Assembly: GCF_001270745.1 (NCBI RefSeq)
Contig: NZ_KQ434752.1
Span: forward strand, 41,125-105,124
Direction of reading: 5' to 3'
DNA from: Jiangella muralis
Lineage (GTDB): Bacteria > Actinomycetota > Actinomycetes > Jiangellales > Jiangellaceae
DNA length: 64,000 nt
Below the pieces are notes generated by a model. The model saw nothing but the letters and a program-made list of their open reading frames with translations. It was not told the DNA's origin and did no database searches. Each line of letters begins with the position of its first letter. Within the stretch, counting starts at the first letter, position 1. Below, in pieces: positions 24,577 through 33,129 of this stretch. Made by a program: the position numbers and the translations under genes.

Positions 24577-26151
24577 ATGCTAGTGGGCTATGTCAGCGAC
24601 GAGAACGACGTCGCCATCGCGGACGTTGCCGTCGAGCTGATCGGCGCCGACGACGTCCCGGTCAGCTGCCGGTCCAGTGCGAGCGGCCGGATCGACGCCG
24701 CCGTCGCGCCCGGCCGGTACGACGTCGTGCTGGCCCGCGACGGCTACGGGCCGAAGCGGACCGGCGCCGACGTGGGTGCCGAGCCGGTCCGGTTCCGGCT
24801 GCTCGGCGACCACACCTACGGGTTCGTCTGGCCGAAGGAGGCGACGTCGGGCAGCACGGCCGAGATCCGGGTGTCCTGCCCGCGGCCGTACCGGCTGTCG
24901 CTCTGGCGCTACGGCGACGGCCGCGAGCACGTCGCGCCGCTGGGCGTCGGCGAGCACGAGCCGGGCGCCACGGCCATCCCGCTGCCCGACGGCGACGTCG
25001 CCGGGTCCGGCGTGGACTGGTCGCCGGGCGAGTTCCCCGGCCAGCGGGTGGTCGCGCCGGAGCGGAGCGGCCTGTACTTCGTGCACGTCGACGACGACGG
25101 CGGCGGCTTCCACGGGCTGCCGTGGATCGTGTCGCCGTCCGCCCCGGCGGCGCCCGTCGCGGTGCTGGCCAGCGACCTGACCTGGACGTCATACAACTCG
25201 TTCGGCGGGCGCAGCAACTACCTCAACCCGGCCGGGCTGCCGCCGGCGCCCGCGGTGTCGCGGCGCCAGGACCTCGCGTTCTACGCGACCCCGGAGCGCG
25301 GCGAGTGGGAGGACGAGCACTACCCGCCGCTGTCGCTGCGCCGCCCGGACCCGGACGCGTCCATACCGCTCGCCGAGGACGTGGACGGGCCGACGACCAC
25401 CCGGTCCGGCCCGCACCTGGCCGCCGCCGACTGGCGGCTGCTGGCCTGGCTGGAGCGGCAGGGCTACGGCTACGACCTGTACGCGGAGTCGCGGCTGGAC
25501 CGCGGCGAGGTGCCGCTGGACGCGTACCGGGTGCTGGTGCTCGGCTGCCACCCGGAGTACTGGACGTACGGCATGTTCCAGCGGGTGCGCGACTGGGTGC
25601 ACGCGGGCGGGCGGCTGCTGCATCTCGGCGGCAACGGGCTCAACTGCGAGGTCGAGTTGCTCGACGACGACCGCATGCTGGTGCACAACGGCGACACCCG
25701 GAAGCTCGGCCCCGGCGACGGGCCGGACTGGAGCCGATTCACCCACCGGCGCGAGCCCGAGGCCGCGCTGCTCGGCGTCGGCTACGACCAGCGCGGCCTG
25801 CTGACGGCGGCGCCGTACGAGGTCGTGTCGCCGGACCACTGGGCGTTCGCCGGGACCGGCCTCGCCGCGGGCGAGCGGTTCGGCGAGCGCTCGCTGAACG
25901 GGCGGATCCTCGGCGGAGCGTCCGGCCACGAGACGGACAAGCTCTCGCCGCACTCCCCGCCCGGCACGACGCTGCTGGCCCGTGGCGTCAACGCGGACGG
26001 CGGCGGCGCGCACCTGGTGCACGTGCCGGCGCTCGGCCGCGGCGAGGTGGTGTCGACCGGCTCCATCGCGTACGTCATGTCGCTGCTGGCCGACGACGTC
26101 GTCTCGGCGCTGACGCGGAACGTGCTGGACCGCTTCCTGGCGGACCGATGA
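24577..26151 (+). CDS. N,N-dimethylformamidase large-subunit-like protein with N-terminal beta domain
   Basis: A 524-residue protein. Residues 1-75 resemble a carboxypeptidase-regulatory-like beta-sandwich (VGYVSDENDVAIADVAVELIG). From about 80 on it matches the large-subunit fold of N,N-dimethylformamidase: the strand motif YNSFGGRSNY at 206-215 and CHPEYWTYGMFQRVRDWV at 324-341, with the Tyr/Glu-type iron site and glutaminase-like fold of that family. Dimethylformamidase hydrolyses an N-alkylated amide; many relatives in polysaccharide clusters have unknown substrates. Start ATG with GGAGG 5 nt upstream. It is the first gene of a three-gene operon under O4 and overlaps the next gene by 4 nt. 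No small-subunit gene is seen. Confidence 0.72.
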   Translation: MLVGYVSDENDVAIADVAVELIGADDVPVSCRSSASGRIDAAVAPGRYDVVLARDGYGPKRTGADVGAEPVRFRLLGDHTYGFVWPKEATSGSTAEIRVSCPRPYRLSLWRYGDGREHVAPLGVGEHEPGATAIPLPDGDVAGSGVDWSPGEFPGQRVVAPERSGLYFVHVDDDGGGFHGLPWIVSPSAPAAPVAVLASDLTWTSYNSFGGRSNYLNPAGLPPAPAVSRRQDLAFYATPERGEWEDEHYPPLSLRRPDPDASIPLAEDVDGPTTTRSGPHLAAADWRLLAWLERQGYGYDLYAESRLDRGEVPLDAYRVLVLGCHPEYWTYGMFQRVRDWVHAGGRLLHLGGNGLNCEVELLDDDRMLVHNGDTRKLGPGDGPDWSRFTHRREPEAALLGVGYDQRGLLTAAPYEVVSPDHWAFAGTGLAAGERFGERSLNGRILGGASGHETDKLSPHSPPGTTLLARGVNADGGGAHLVHVPALGRGEVVSTGSIAYVMSLLADDVVSALTRNVLDRFLADR

Positions 26152-27803
26152 GCTTCCGCGACCGGGTGATCGACGGCCTGCGGGCCGACGCGCGGGCGTG
26201 GGCGGGCCGGCCGGTGGACGCCGAGTGGATCGCGCCGGTGGCCGACGACCCGGTGTACGAGAACCTCTACGACCGGTTCTGGGCGATCATGTCCGACGCC
26301 GCCGTGCTCGAGCAGCTCGCGCTGACGGCGCACCTGGACGGCTCGGAGTGGGTGACGGACGCGGCCGCGGCCCGGCTGGTGGGCACGGCCCGGCGGTGGC
26401 GGCGGGAGGCGGAGCTGGCGCCGGACTACGGGACCGCCTACGCGACGACGCGCATCGTCAAGGCGCTGGCCACCGGGTACGACCTGCTGCGCGACGCGCT
26501 GCCGGGACCGGCCGCCGACGAGGTGACCGGTGTGCTGGCGGACTGCCTGCGGCCGCTGGCGGCGGACTGGTTCGGCCGGCCGCCGATCCGCGGCCCGGTC
26601 GGCACCGGCGCCGACCGGCACTCGCCGCACCACTCCAGCGTCGAGTGGTCCGCGTTCGGGATCGGCGCGCTGGCCCTGCTGGACCGCCTCCCCGAGGCGG
26701 CCGGCTGGGTGGCCGGCGCCGAGCGGCAGTTCCGCGACCACCTGCTGCCCGGCGCGCTGGCGGCGGACGGCAGCGCGCCCGAGGGCATGGAGTTCTGGGC
26801 GTCGACGGTGCTCAGCCAGGTGCAGTTCCTCGACCGGCTGCGGGACGTGACCGGGCGCGACCTGCTGACGGAGCACGCCCGCACGCTGGACCCCACGCCC
26901 GGGCTGGCGATCTACCTGCCGTCGCGGCCGGCGACGGCGGACGGACACCCGCACTACGGGCCGAGCACCGGGCTGTGCGCGGTGCTGTCGGCGCTGGCCC
27001 GGGAGCGCGCGGACCCGCGGCTGGCCGCCGTCGCCGCCCGGGAGGCCGCGCCGGGACGGCTGGAGGTCTGGCCGGCCCGGACGCCGCGCCGCGGCGAGCA
27101 GCTGCGGATGGCCTGGAGCGGATACGCGGCGCTCTGGCACCCCGGTGACACCGGCGACGCGCCCGAGCCGGCCGCGCTGAGCTGGCACTCCCCCGCGCTC
27201 GGCGAGGTGCACGTGCGCACCGGCTGGGGCCCGGACGCCGTCGCCGTCACCGTCCGTCGCGGCAAGGTCACCGTCTGGGCCGGTGGCGAGTGCGCGTTCG
27301 CCGACCTCACGCCGGAGACCGTCGTCGACGTCGAGGAGTCGCGGCGCACCGGCTCCGGCGTCTACCGCACCGAGCCGGGCGGCCTGGAGCCCGCGGCGCT
27401 GCGGGTGGCCGAGGTCGGCGACGCGGCGGTCGTCACCGGCACGGACGCGGCCGGCCGGCCCCTGCTGCGGCTCACGCTGGACCGGCGCCGCCGCACGGTC
27501 ACCGTCGTCCGGCTGGACGGCGCGCCGCGGCGCTGGTGGTGGGGCACGCCCGCCACGCCCGCCGTCACCGTCGGAACCGTCACCGGCGTGACACCCGGCG
27601 GGTACCGCCCGGACCTGCGGGCCGGCTACGGCCTGCAGGACGTGGTCGAGACCGACCCGCGCGCGTACCCCGTCGCGGCCGTGCTGGCGGACGCGGGCCG
27701 GATCGAGGTGGCGCTGCGACTGGGCAAGAACCGGCCTGGCGCATCCGCCCGGGACCGGCAGGATCGGACCGACGACGCCCGGCGACAGGAGGACTCCGCA
27801 TGA
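26148..27803 (+). CDS. Heparinase II/III-like (alpha/alpha toroid plus beta-sheet) protein
   Basis: A 551-residue protein. The first 320 residues are helical and repeat-like, with features of polysaccharide-lyase toroids: HSPHHSSVEWSAFGIGALALL, EGMEFWASTVLSQVQFLDRL and HPHYGPSTGLCAVLSALAR, rich in conserved His, Tyr and Trp. The last 230 residues are beta-rich (HSPALGEVHVRTGWGPDAV). This two-part design is typical of heparinase II/III-like and related uronate lyases. No signal peptide, so it would act on imported oligosaccharides. It overlaps both neighbours by 4 nt. The family assignment rests on architecture, and an alpha/alpha-barrel hydrolase is an alternative. Confidence 0.55.
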   Translation: MSFRDRVIDGLRADARAWAGRPVDAEWIAPVADDPVYENLYDRFWAIMSDAAVLEQLALTAHLDGSEWVTDAAAARLVGTARRWRREAELAPDYGTAYATTRIVKALATGYDLLRDALPGPAADEVTGVLADCLRPLAADWFGRPPIRGPVGTGADRHSPHHSSVEWSAFGIGALALLDRLPEAAGWVAGAERQFRDHLLPGALAADGSAPEGMEFWASTVLSQVQFLDRLRDVTGRDLLTEHARTLDPTPGLAIYLPSRPATADGHPHYGPSTGLCAVLSALARERADPRLAAVAAREAAPGRLEVWPARTPRRGEQLRMAWSGYAALWHPGDTGDAPEPAALSWHSPALGEVHVRTGWGPDAVAVTVRRGKVTVWAGGECAFADLTPETVVDVEESRRTGSGVYRTEPGGLEPAALRVAEVGDAAVVTGTDAAGRPLLRLTLDRRRRTVTVVRLDGAPRRWWWGTPATPAVTVGTVTGVTPGGYRPDLRAGYGLQDVVETDPRAYPVAAVLADAGRIEVALRLGKNRPGASARDRQDRTDDARRQEDSA

Positions 27804-28903
27804 AGATCACCTCGGTGACGGCCATCCCGATCCGCGCGCGGCGGATCACCCCGATGGTGGCGACGCAGGGCGCCATCGACGTGTCGGAGTTCGGCGTCGT
27901 GCGCGTCGAGACCGACGAGGGGTTGACCGGCTGGGGCGAGATCGCGATGTCGTGGGGCCGCGTCGGCCGCGGCCTGTGCCAGGACGTCGAGCTGATCCTC
28001 GGTCCGGCGGTCACCGGCCTGGACCCGTGCGACCTGCCGCGATGCGCCGCCGCGATGCAGGCGCGGCTGCCGCTGCCGATGGACGGCGGGCACGCGGCCC
28101 GGGCCGCCGTGGAGATGGCGCTGCTGGACGTGGCCGGCAAGGCGTTCGAGCTGCCTGCGTACCAGCTGCTCGGCGGGCGCGCCCGCGACGCCGTCCCGGT
28201 GGCCTGGCCGATCCCGTGGGGCTCCGTCGAGGCCACCGTCGCCGCCGCCGAGGAGGCGGTCGCGGCCGGCTTCCCCACCGTCAAGCTCAAGATCGGCCGG
28301 CCCGGCCGGACCGACGACACCGTGGTCGCGGCCGTGCGGGCCGCCGTCGGCGACGAGATCGCGATCAAGGTCGACGCGAACATGGCCTACCGCAGCGCCA
28401 CCCAGGCGCTGGCCGCGCTGCGCCCGCTGGAGCGGCACGGGCTGCAGCTGATCGAGCAGCCGCTGCCGCCGCGCGACCTCGACGAGCTGGCCCGGCTGCG
28501 GGACCGGCTGGAGACGCCGCTGCTGCTGGACGAGTCCTGCTGGGAGCTGCGCGACATCGGCGAGATCGTCCGCCGCGGCGCCGCCGACGTGCTCAACGTG
28601 TACGTGACGGAGATGGGCGGGCCGCTGCAGGCGGTGAAGGCGTTCGCCGCGGCCGAGGCGGCCGGGCTGACCGGCCTGCTGGGCAGCCAGTGCGAGCTGG
28701 GCCTCGCGACCGCCGCCTGCGCACACGTCGGGGTCGCCGTCGCGAACCTGGCCTACGAGTCCGACGTGGTCGGGCCGCTGCGCTACGTCCGCGACATCGT
28801 CGCCGAGCCGCCGGTCATCGCCGCCGGCCTGCTGGTGCCGCCGGACCGCCCGGGCCTCGGGGTCGAGGTCGACCCCGAGGCCGTCGAGGCGATGCGCTGT
28901 TGA
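27800..28903 (+). CDS. Enolase-superfamily protein, muconate-lactonizing-type with altered second lysine
   Basis: A 367-residue enolase-superfamily member. The KxK pair is present in TVKLKIGRPG (Lys162, Lys164), and the metal ligands are Asp192 (VDAN), Glu219 (LIEQPL) and Asp244 or Glu245 (LLLDESCW). In the muconate-lactonizing subgroup a second catalytic Lys normally stands three residues before a GG pair; here that position is Glu271 in VYVTEMGG. Racemase or epimerase chemistry needing two lysines is therefore unlikely, and a one-base dehydration or lactone isomerisation is more plausible. It is the third gene of the 24577 operon, overlapping its neighbour by 4 nt, and ends 5 bp from the convergent BNR-like gene. 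Confidence 0.83.
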   Translation: MKITSVTAIPIRARRITPMVATQGAIDVSEFGVVRVETDEGLTGWGEIAMSWGRVGRGLCQDVELILGPAVTGLDPCDLPRCAAAMQARLPLPMDGGHAARAAVEMALLDVAGKAFELPAYQLLGGRARDAVPVAWPIPWGSVEATVAAAEEAVAAGFPTVKLKIGRPGRTDDTVVAAVRAAVGDEIAIKVDANMAYRSATQALAALRPLERHGLQLIEQPLPPRDLDELARLRDRLETPLLLDESCWELRDIGEIVRRGAADVLNVYVTEMGGPLQAVKAFAAAEAAGLTGLLGSQCELGLATAACAHVGVAVANLAYESDVVGPLRYVRDIVAEPPVIAAGLLVPPDRPGLGVEVDPEAVEAMRC

Positions 28904-28908
28904 CGCGG

Positions 28909-30216
28909 TCAGTCCTTGTAGCGGACGAACAGCAGCGGGTGGAACGCCGCGTCGCCGCTGGTCTGGCCGGCCATCAGCATGCCGACGGTCGGCCGCCGGC
29001 TGCTGAACCCGGGCGGGACCCGGCTGCCCTGGCGGGCGCTGAGCAGGTTCGGCCACAACGCGGCGGTGACACCCGGGATGGTGTGCCGCTCGATCGACCA
29101 GTCGACGCCGTCGGTGCTGGTGGCGACGACCAGCGCGGCGCCCTCGCTGGAGAACACGCTGATCTTCCCGTCCGGTGCGACGAGGATCTGCGAGTGGTTG
29201 TCCATCGGCCCGACGGCGACCGGGTCGCCGTCCCACCCGCGCTGGTAGTAGAGCGTGCCGACGCCGCCGTCGCGCCGGTAGAACACGGTGTGGACCGCAC
29301 CGTCCGGCCCGACGGTGAGGTCGGACGCGTCGACCCAGTTGCCGTCGCCGTCCGGCGCCGGGTTCGAGGTCAGCACCTCCTGGTGCGCGAACGTGCGGCC
29401 GCCGTCGTCGGACGAGAACAGCAGCGCCGCGTCCAGGTAGGCGGAGTTCGGCGTGCCGAGCACGTACTGGCTGAAGCTCAGCGACACCTCGCCCGGCTCC
29501 GTGCCCGGCTGCACCCGCGGGTACAGCCAGGCGCGGCCGGCCGGCGGGCGGCCGACCTCGCTGGTGTGCACGTCCTCGCCGGTGACCGTGTCGAACACGT
29601 TGATCCACAGGTCCCAGCCGTCGACGGCGTACGCCGAGTACAGGTACCGGCCGGTCGGGTCGACGGCCATGCCCTGGTAGTACCGCTCGCTGCCGGCGGC
29701 GCGGACGGTGTGGTCGGTGAAGTCGGCGAAGTCGACCGAGCCGTCGGGGTTGCGGTCGGTGAACTCCACCCGCACCGGGTAGACGGCGGCCTGCTCGCCG
29801 CCGGGCGCCGGCTCGACGCCCGGGTAGCACTCGGCGCCGGTGTAGCAGGCCACCTGCAGGTGCAGGTCGCCCTCGCCGTCGACGAGCAGGCCGACCGGCT
29901 GGTAGACGTGCCCCGGCAGCCGCAGGACGGGCGTCCAGCTGGTGCCGTTGCGGGACCGCCACACCTGCGCGGACCACGGGTACTGCGCGCCGTCGCCGTC
30001 CAGCGTCGCGGCGTAGTAGAAGTGGCCGTCGTAGACGACCTTCGGGATCTGCGCGCCCCACGTGGGCACGACGTTCGTCACCGCCAGGTCGTCGGAGACC
30101 ACCGACGCCCGGACGACGGCGGGCGGATCCGGGTCGGCGGCCGCGGATCCACCCGCCCCGGCGAGGACGGCGGCCACCGTCGCGGCGGCGAACAAGCGGG
30201 AACGGTGCTTGGGCAT
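28909..30216 (-). CDS. Exported BNR/sialidase-like propeller protein, paralogue 1
   Basis: A 435-residue protein with a Sec signal (MPKHRSRLFAAATVAAVLAGAGGSAAA). The mature part has Asp-box-like and WxSxDG turns (VWRSRNGTSWTPVL, LLFSSDDGGRTFAH, VATSTDGVDWSIE) typical of BNR/sialidase propellers, and a conserved CYTGAECYPGV loop that probably forms a disulphide. It is clearly homologous to the 48930 protein: QIPKVV / QLPKIV, AATLDGDGAQYPW / AVTLDGSGTSYPW, YQPVGLLVDG / YQPPSLLLDS and SERYYQGMAVD / AERYYGGMAID. Typical sialidase Arg triads are not obvious. Its promoter carries the GGGCAA-N28 module. A role in polymer binding or cleavage outside the cell is inferred. Confidence 0.75.
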   Translation of the reverse strand: MPKHRSRLFAAATVAAVLAGAGGSAAADPDPPAVVRASVVSDDLAVTNVVPTWGAQIPKVVYDGHFYYAATLDGDGAQYPWSAQVWRSRNGTSWTPVLRLPGHVYQPVGLLVDGEGDLHLQVACYTGAECYPGVEPAPGGEQAAVYPVRVEFTDRNPDGSVDFADFTDHTVRAAGSERYYQGMAVDPTGRYLYSAYAVDGWDLWINVFDTVTGEDVHTSEVGRPPAGRAWLYPRVQPGTEPGEVSLSFSQYVLGTPNSAYLDAALLFSSDDGGRTFAHQEVLTSNPAPDGDGNWVDASDLTVGPDGAVHTVFYRRDGGVGTLYYQRGWDGDPVAVGPMDNHSQILVAPDGKISVFSSEGAALVVATSTDGVDWSIERHTIPGVTAALWPNLLSARQGSRVPPGFSSRRPTVGMLMAGQTSGDAAFHPLLFVRYKD

Positions 30217-30246
30217 GGCGGCTCCCTGGTGTCGTTGGTGCCCCCG

Positions 30247-30311
30247 ACGCTAGGGACCCGCCGCCGTCCCGGCAGGACGCCTGCTTGCCCTCCCGACCCC
30301 CGAACTTGCCC
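30247..30311 (-). promoter_or_regulatory. GGGCAA-N28-CCTANNNT promoter module B
   Basis: Read on the minus strand: GGGCAAGT (30311-30304), 13 bp, GGGCAAGC (30290-30283), exactly 28 bp, then CCTAGCGT (30254-30247), followed 30 bp later by the start codon. The two octamers are direct repeats 21 bp apart. The same layout occurs at 52666-52729, and single-octamer versions at 45967-46010, 45915-45958 and 59936-59979. Confidence 0.65.
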
Positions 30312-30350
30312 GGTCGGCCCACCCCGGCGGCCGGTGGGTCGCCGGCGGGT

Positions 30351-30555
30351 GGTTGCGATCGGGCGCGTTGACACCAGCGCCAACAGTTGGCATCGGTGTC
30401 AACACGCCCGGCAAGAGATGGCGCGGTCAGCGGCCGATGCCGCCGAACACCCCGCCACGCGTCACCCCCGGACGGTTGCGAACGGGCGCGTTGACACCAG
30501 CGCCAACAGTTGGCATCGGTGTCAACACGCCCGGCAAGAGATGGCGCGGTCAGCG
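30351..30555. repeat. Two direct copies of an 82-bp palindrome-containing repeat
   Basis: Units at 30351-30432 and 30474-30555 are almost identical (one visible difference near the start) and 123 bp apart. Each contains a large imperfect hairpin: GGGCGCGTTGACACC on one side, GGTGTCAACACGCCC on the other, with a central GCCAAC/GTTGGC pair. The second copy reaches into the stop codon of the aminotransferase gene (30550-30552), so the first looks like a duplication of that gene's terminator region. Nothing else is seen between 30312 and 30549. Confidence 0.8.
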
Positions 30556-31899
30556 CCGGAGGTCGTCGAACTCCCCGTCACGGAGGACGTCGGCGACGAC
30601 CTCCACCGTGTGGTCGATGTCCGCTTCGGTGTGGGCCGCCGAGAGGAACCACAGGCCGCGCGGCACGATGTTGATGCCGCGACGCAGCAGCCCGGCGTGC
30701 AGCCGGGCCATGCCGGCGCGGTCGGTGGCGGCGAAGTCGCGGTAGTCGCGCACGGCGTCGGCGCTGGTCAGGTAGGTCTGGAAGACCGGTCCGGGTCCGT
30801 CGACCAGCATCGGCACGCCGGCCGCCGCCGCCACGTCGCGCAGCCCCGCCATCAGCCGTCCGCCCAGCGTGCGCAGCCGCGGGTACAGCTCGTCGCCGTC
30901 GCGCTGGAGCCGGCCGAGCGTCGCGACGGTCGCGGCCATGCCGATCGGGTTGCTGTTGAAGGTACCGGCGTGGCCGACGGTGCCCGCCGTGATCTGGTCC
31001 ATCACCTCGGCGCGGCCGGCGATGGCGGCGACCGGCAGCCCGCCGGCGATCGCCTTGCCGTACACCGCGAGGTCCGGCACGACGCCGAACCACTCCTGCG
31101 CGCCGCCGCGGGCCAGCCGGAACCCGGTGATGACCTCGTCGAACACCAGCAGCGCCCCGGCCGCCGACGTCTGCTCACGCACCGCTTCCAGGAAGCCCGG
31201 CGCCGGCGAGATGCAGCCGGTGTTGCACAGCAGCGGCTCCATGACGACGGCGGCGATCTCGTCGCGGTGTGCCGCGAGCAGCGCGGTGAACGCGTCGAGG
31301 TCGTTCCAGGGCGCGACGACGAGGTCGGCGCCCGCGCTGGCCTGCTGGCCGCCACTCGCCGGCACCGGCACCGGCGCCTGCCGGGGGCCGGCCGCGTCGA
31401 CCGGCGGGTGCAGGCTCCACAGCGCGGCGTCCAGCCAGCCGTGGTAGTGCCCCTCGAACTTGAGGATCTTCTGCCGGCCGGTGAGGCCGCGGGCCAGCCG
31501 CCACGCGCCGATGACCGCCTCGGAGCCGACGGTGTTGAATCGCACCAGGTCAGCGCCCGGCACCATCGCCTGCACCAGCTCGGCCGCCTCGATCTCCAGC
31601 GCGTGCTGGCCGGCGTACGCCTGGCCGCGGGCCACCTGCCGGGTGACGGCCTCGACCACCTCGGGCGCGCTGTGGCCCAGGATCATCGGGCCCTGGCCGA
31701 GCACGTAGTCGATGTAGTCGTTGCCGTCGACGTCGGTCAGGTGCGCGCCGGCGGCGTGGTCGACGTACACCGGCTCGGGCAGGCCACGCCGGGCGTCGCT
31801 GGACACGCCGGCAGGCAGCACGCGGCTCGCGCGGGCGGCCAGCTCGGCGCCGCGCCGCAGCGGCGTGCGGGTACCTGCGGCGACGGTCGGGTTCGTCAT
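30550..31899 (-). CDS. Class III aminotransferase, glutamate-1-semialdehyde-aminomutase-like
   Basis: A 449-residue PLP enzyme of fold type I. RFNTVGSEAVIGAWRLAR binds the phosphate, LLVFDEVITGFR contains the Asp that binds the pyridine nitrogen, and Lys282 in LAVYGKAIAGGLP forms the Schiff base. The sequence resembles glutamate-1-semialdehyde 2,1-aminomutases but stands in a catabolic cluster, not with haem genes, so an omega- or beta-aminotransferase role is more likely. Start ATG with GAGGAGG. It is divergent from the Gfo/Idh operon at 32098. It could remove the amino group from an amino-sugar or amino-acid product. Confidence 0.85.
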   Translation of the reverse strand: MTNPTVAAGTRTPLRRGAELAARASRVLPAGVSSDARRGLPEPVYVDHAAGAHLTDVDGNDYIDYVLGQGPMILGHSAPEVVEAVTRQVARGQAYAGQHALEIEAAELVQAMVPGADLVRFNTVGSEAVIGAWRLARGLTGRQKILKFEGHYHGWLDAALWSLHPPVDAAGPRQAPVPVPASGGQQASAGADLVVAPWNDLDAFTALLAAHRDEIAAVVMEPLLCNTGCISPAPGFLEAVREQTSAAGALLVFDEVITGFRLARGGAQEWFGVVPDLAVYGKAIAGGLPVAAIAGRAEVMDQITAGTVGHAGTFNSNPIGMAATVATLGRLQRDGDELYPRLRTLGGRLMAGLRDVAAAAGVPMLVDGPGPVFQTYLTSADAVRDYRDFAATDRAGMARLHAGLLRRGINIVPRGLWFLSAAHTEADIDHTVEVVADVLRDGEFDDLRR

Positions 31900-31926
31900 C
31901 GATCCTCCTCGATCTGCGGTGGTCTG

Positions 31927-31957
31927 ACCGTAGAGTCCCTCGTCACAGGCGTGTCAA
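31927..31957 (-). promoter_or_regulatory. Possible promoter of the aminotransferase gene
   Basis: Minus strand TTGACA (31957-31952) and TACGGT (31932-31927), spaced 19 bp, ending 28 bp before the ATG. The -35 is a perfect consensus but the spacing is long. Confidence 0.35.
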
Positions 31958-31983
31958 CCGTGCCGTACCGTCACAGCGGAACA

Positions 31984-32048
31984 GGACAACTACGGGCCCT
32001 CGACGACACGAACAGCGCTTGCTGGCGCGGTCGCACGGCCCCTAGCGT
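31984..32048 (+). promoter_or_regulatory. Promoter of the Gfo/Idh-ABC operon, with a possible distal GGACAACT site
   Basis: TTGCTG (32019-32024), 18 bp, TAGCGT (32043-32048) is a good promoter. The -10 lies in CCTAGCGT as in module B. At the positions where the GGGCAA module predicts octamers, the distal one is GGACAACT (31984-31991) but the proximal one (32005-32012, GACACGAA) is poor. Membership in the same regulon is therefore uncertain. Confidence 0.4.
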
Positions 32049-32097
32049 GACGGCTTCGCCGCACTTCCGCAGCGGCCGACGGGGAGGACACCGCATC

Positions 32098-33129
32098 GTG
32101 GATCAGCTCGGCATGGGCATCGTGGGCACGGGCATCATGGCCCGCCAGCACGCCGCCGTCCTCGCCGCCTACCACCGCAGCCGCGTCGCCGGGTGGAGCA
32201 GCCGCAACCCGGCGGCGGCCACCGGCCTGGACGAGTTCGGCCCGGCGCCGGTGTACGGCGACCTGGCAGCACTGCTCGCCGACGACTCCGTCGGCGCCGT
32301 CCTCGTCGCCACCCCCGACCACGCGCACGCCGAGGCGGCGCTGGCCGCCATCGCGGCCGGCAAGTCGGTGCTGATCGAGAAGCCGCTGGCCACGACGGCG
32401 GACGACGCCCGCCGCATCCGGGACGCGGCGCGATCCGCCGGGGTCACCGCGATGACGCTCTACAACCACCGCTGGGTGCCGGCCTACTGGCAGGCGCACG
32501 AGCGGTCAGCCGGCGGCGCCCTGGGCCGGCCGGTGCTCGCCTACGCCCGCAAGAACGACACCATCTACGTGCCGACGCAGATGCTCGACTGGGCCGATCA
32601 GACGACGCCGTCGCTGTTCCTGTCCGGGCACGACCTCGACCTCATCCTCTGGTACTTCGAGGAGCACGTGGTCGAGGTCTACGCGACCGCGGTGCACGGC
32701 GTGCTCCGCGACCGCGGCATCGACACCCCCGACGCCGTCCAGGCCCAGCTGCGGCTGTCCGGCGGCGCCGTCGTCACGCTCGAGGCGTGCTGGATCTACC
32801 CCGACACCTTCCCCACCATGACCGACTCGTTCCTCGAGCTCGTGTTCAGCGACGCGGTGATCCACCTGGACCGCAAGCACGAGCAGATCGAGCTCGCCAC
32901 ACACGAGTCGTTCGCGTATCCGCGTAACCAGCTCGCGGGCCGGGTCGGCGGCAAGCCGTCCGGCTCGATCGCGGGTGCGGTCGAACACTTCGTCGACGCC
33001 GTGCTGGACGGCCGGCCGCCGATCGTGTCGATCGACAGCTCGGTGCACGTCACCGAGGTTCTCGCCGCCATCGACCGGTCCTGGCGCTCTGGCCGGCCGG
33101 TCGACCTGACCGTGGAGTCCAACTCATGA
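32098..33129 (+). CDS. Gfo/Idh/MocA-family oxidoreductase
   Basis: A 343-residue dehydrogenase. The Rossmann motif GIVGTGIMARQHA follows the start, then VLVATPDHAHAEAAL and the canonical VLIEKPLATTADDARR with its catalytic Lys. LSGHDLDLILWYFEEHV carries the active-site His/Asp helix. I take the GTG at 32098-32100, with GGGGAGG about 11 nt upstream; an ATG five codons later is the alternative. It is the first gene of an eight-gene plus-strand operon and overlaps the solute-binding protein gene by 4 nt. Oxidation of an imported sugar or sugar acid at a ring carbon is the likely role. Confidence 0.85.
   Translation: MDQLGMGIVGTGIMARQHAAVLAAYHRSRVAGWSSRNPAAATGLDEFGPAPVYGDLAALLADDSVGAVLVATPDHAHAEAALAAIAAGKSVLIEKPLATTADDARRIRDAARSAGVTAMTLYNHRWVPAYWQAHERSAGGALGRPVLAYARKNDTIYVPTQMLDWADQTTPSLFLSGHDLDLILWYFEEHVVEVYATAVHGVLRDRGIDTPDAVQAQLRLSGGAVVTLEACWIYPDTFPTMTDSFLELVFSDAVIHLDRKHEQIELATHESFAYPRNQLAGRVGGKPSGSIAGAVEHFVDAVLDGRPPIVSIDSSVHVTEVLAAIDRSWRSGRPVDLTVESNS

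Noticed and set aside
30351-30555. The two direct repeats as a short CRISPR array
   Set aside because: There are only two units, each 82 bp long and itself palindromic, and no cas gene is present.
27952-33129. A 1725-codon open frame on the plus strand
   Set aside because: Only its last 343 codons (from 32098) are a real gene. The rest is the shadow of minus-strand genes and of the enolase-type gene, rich in Arg, Pro and Gly and without domains.
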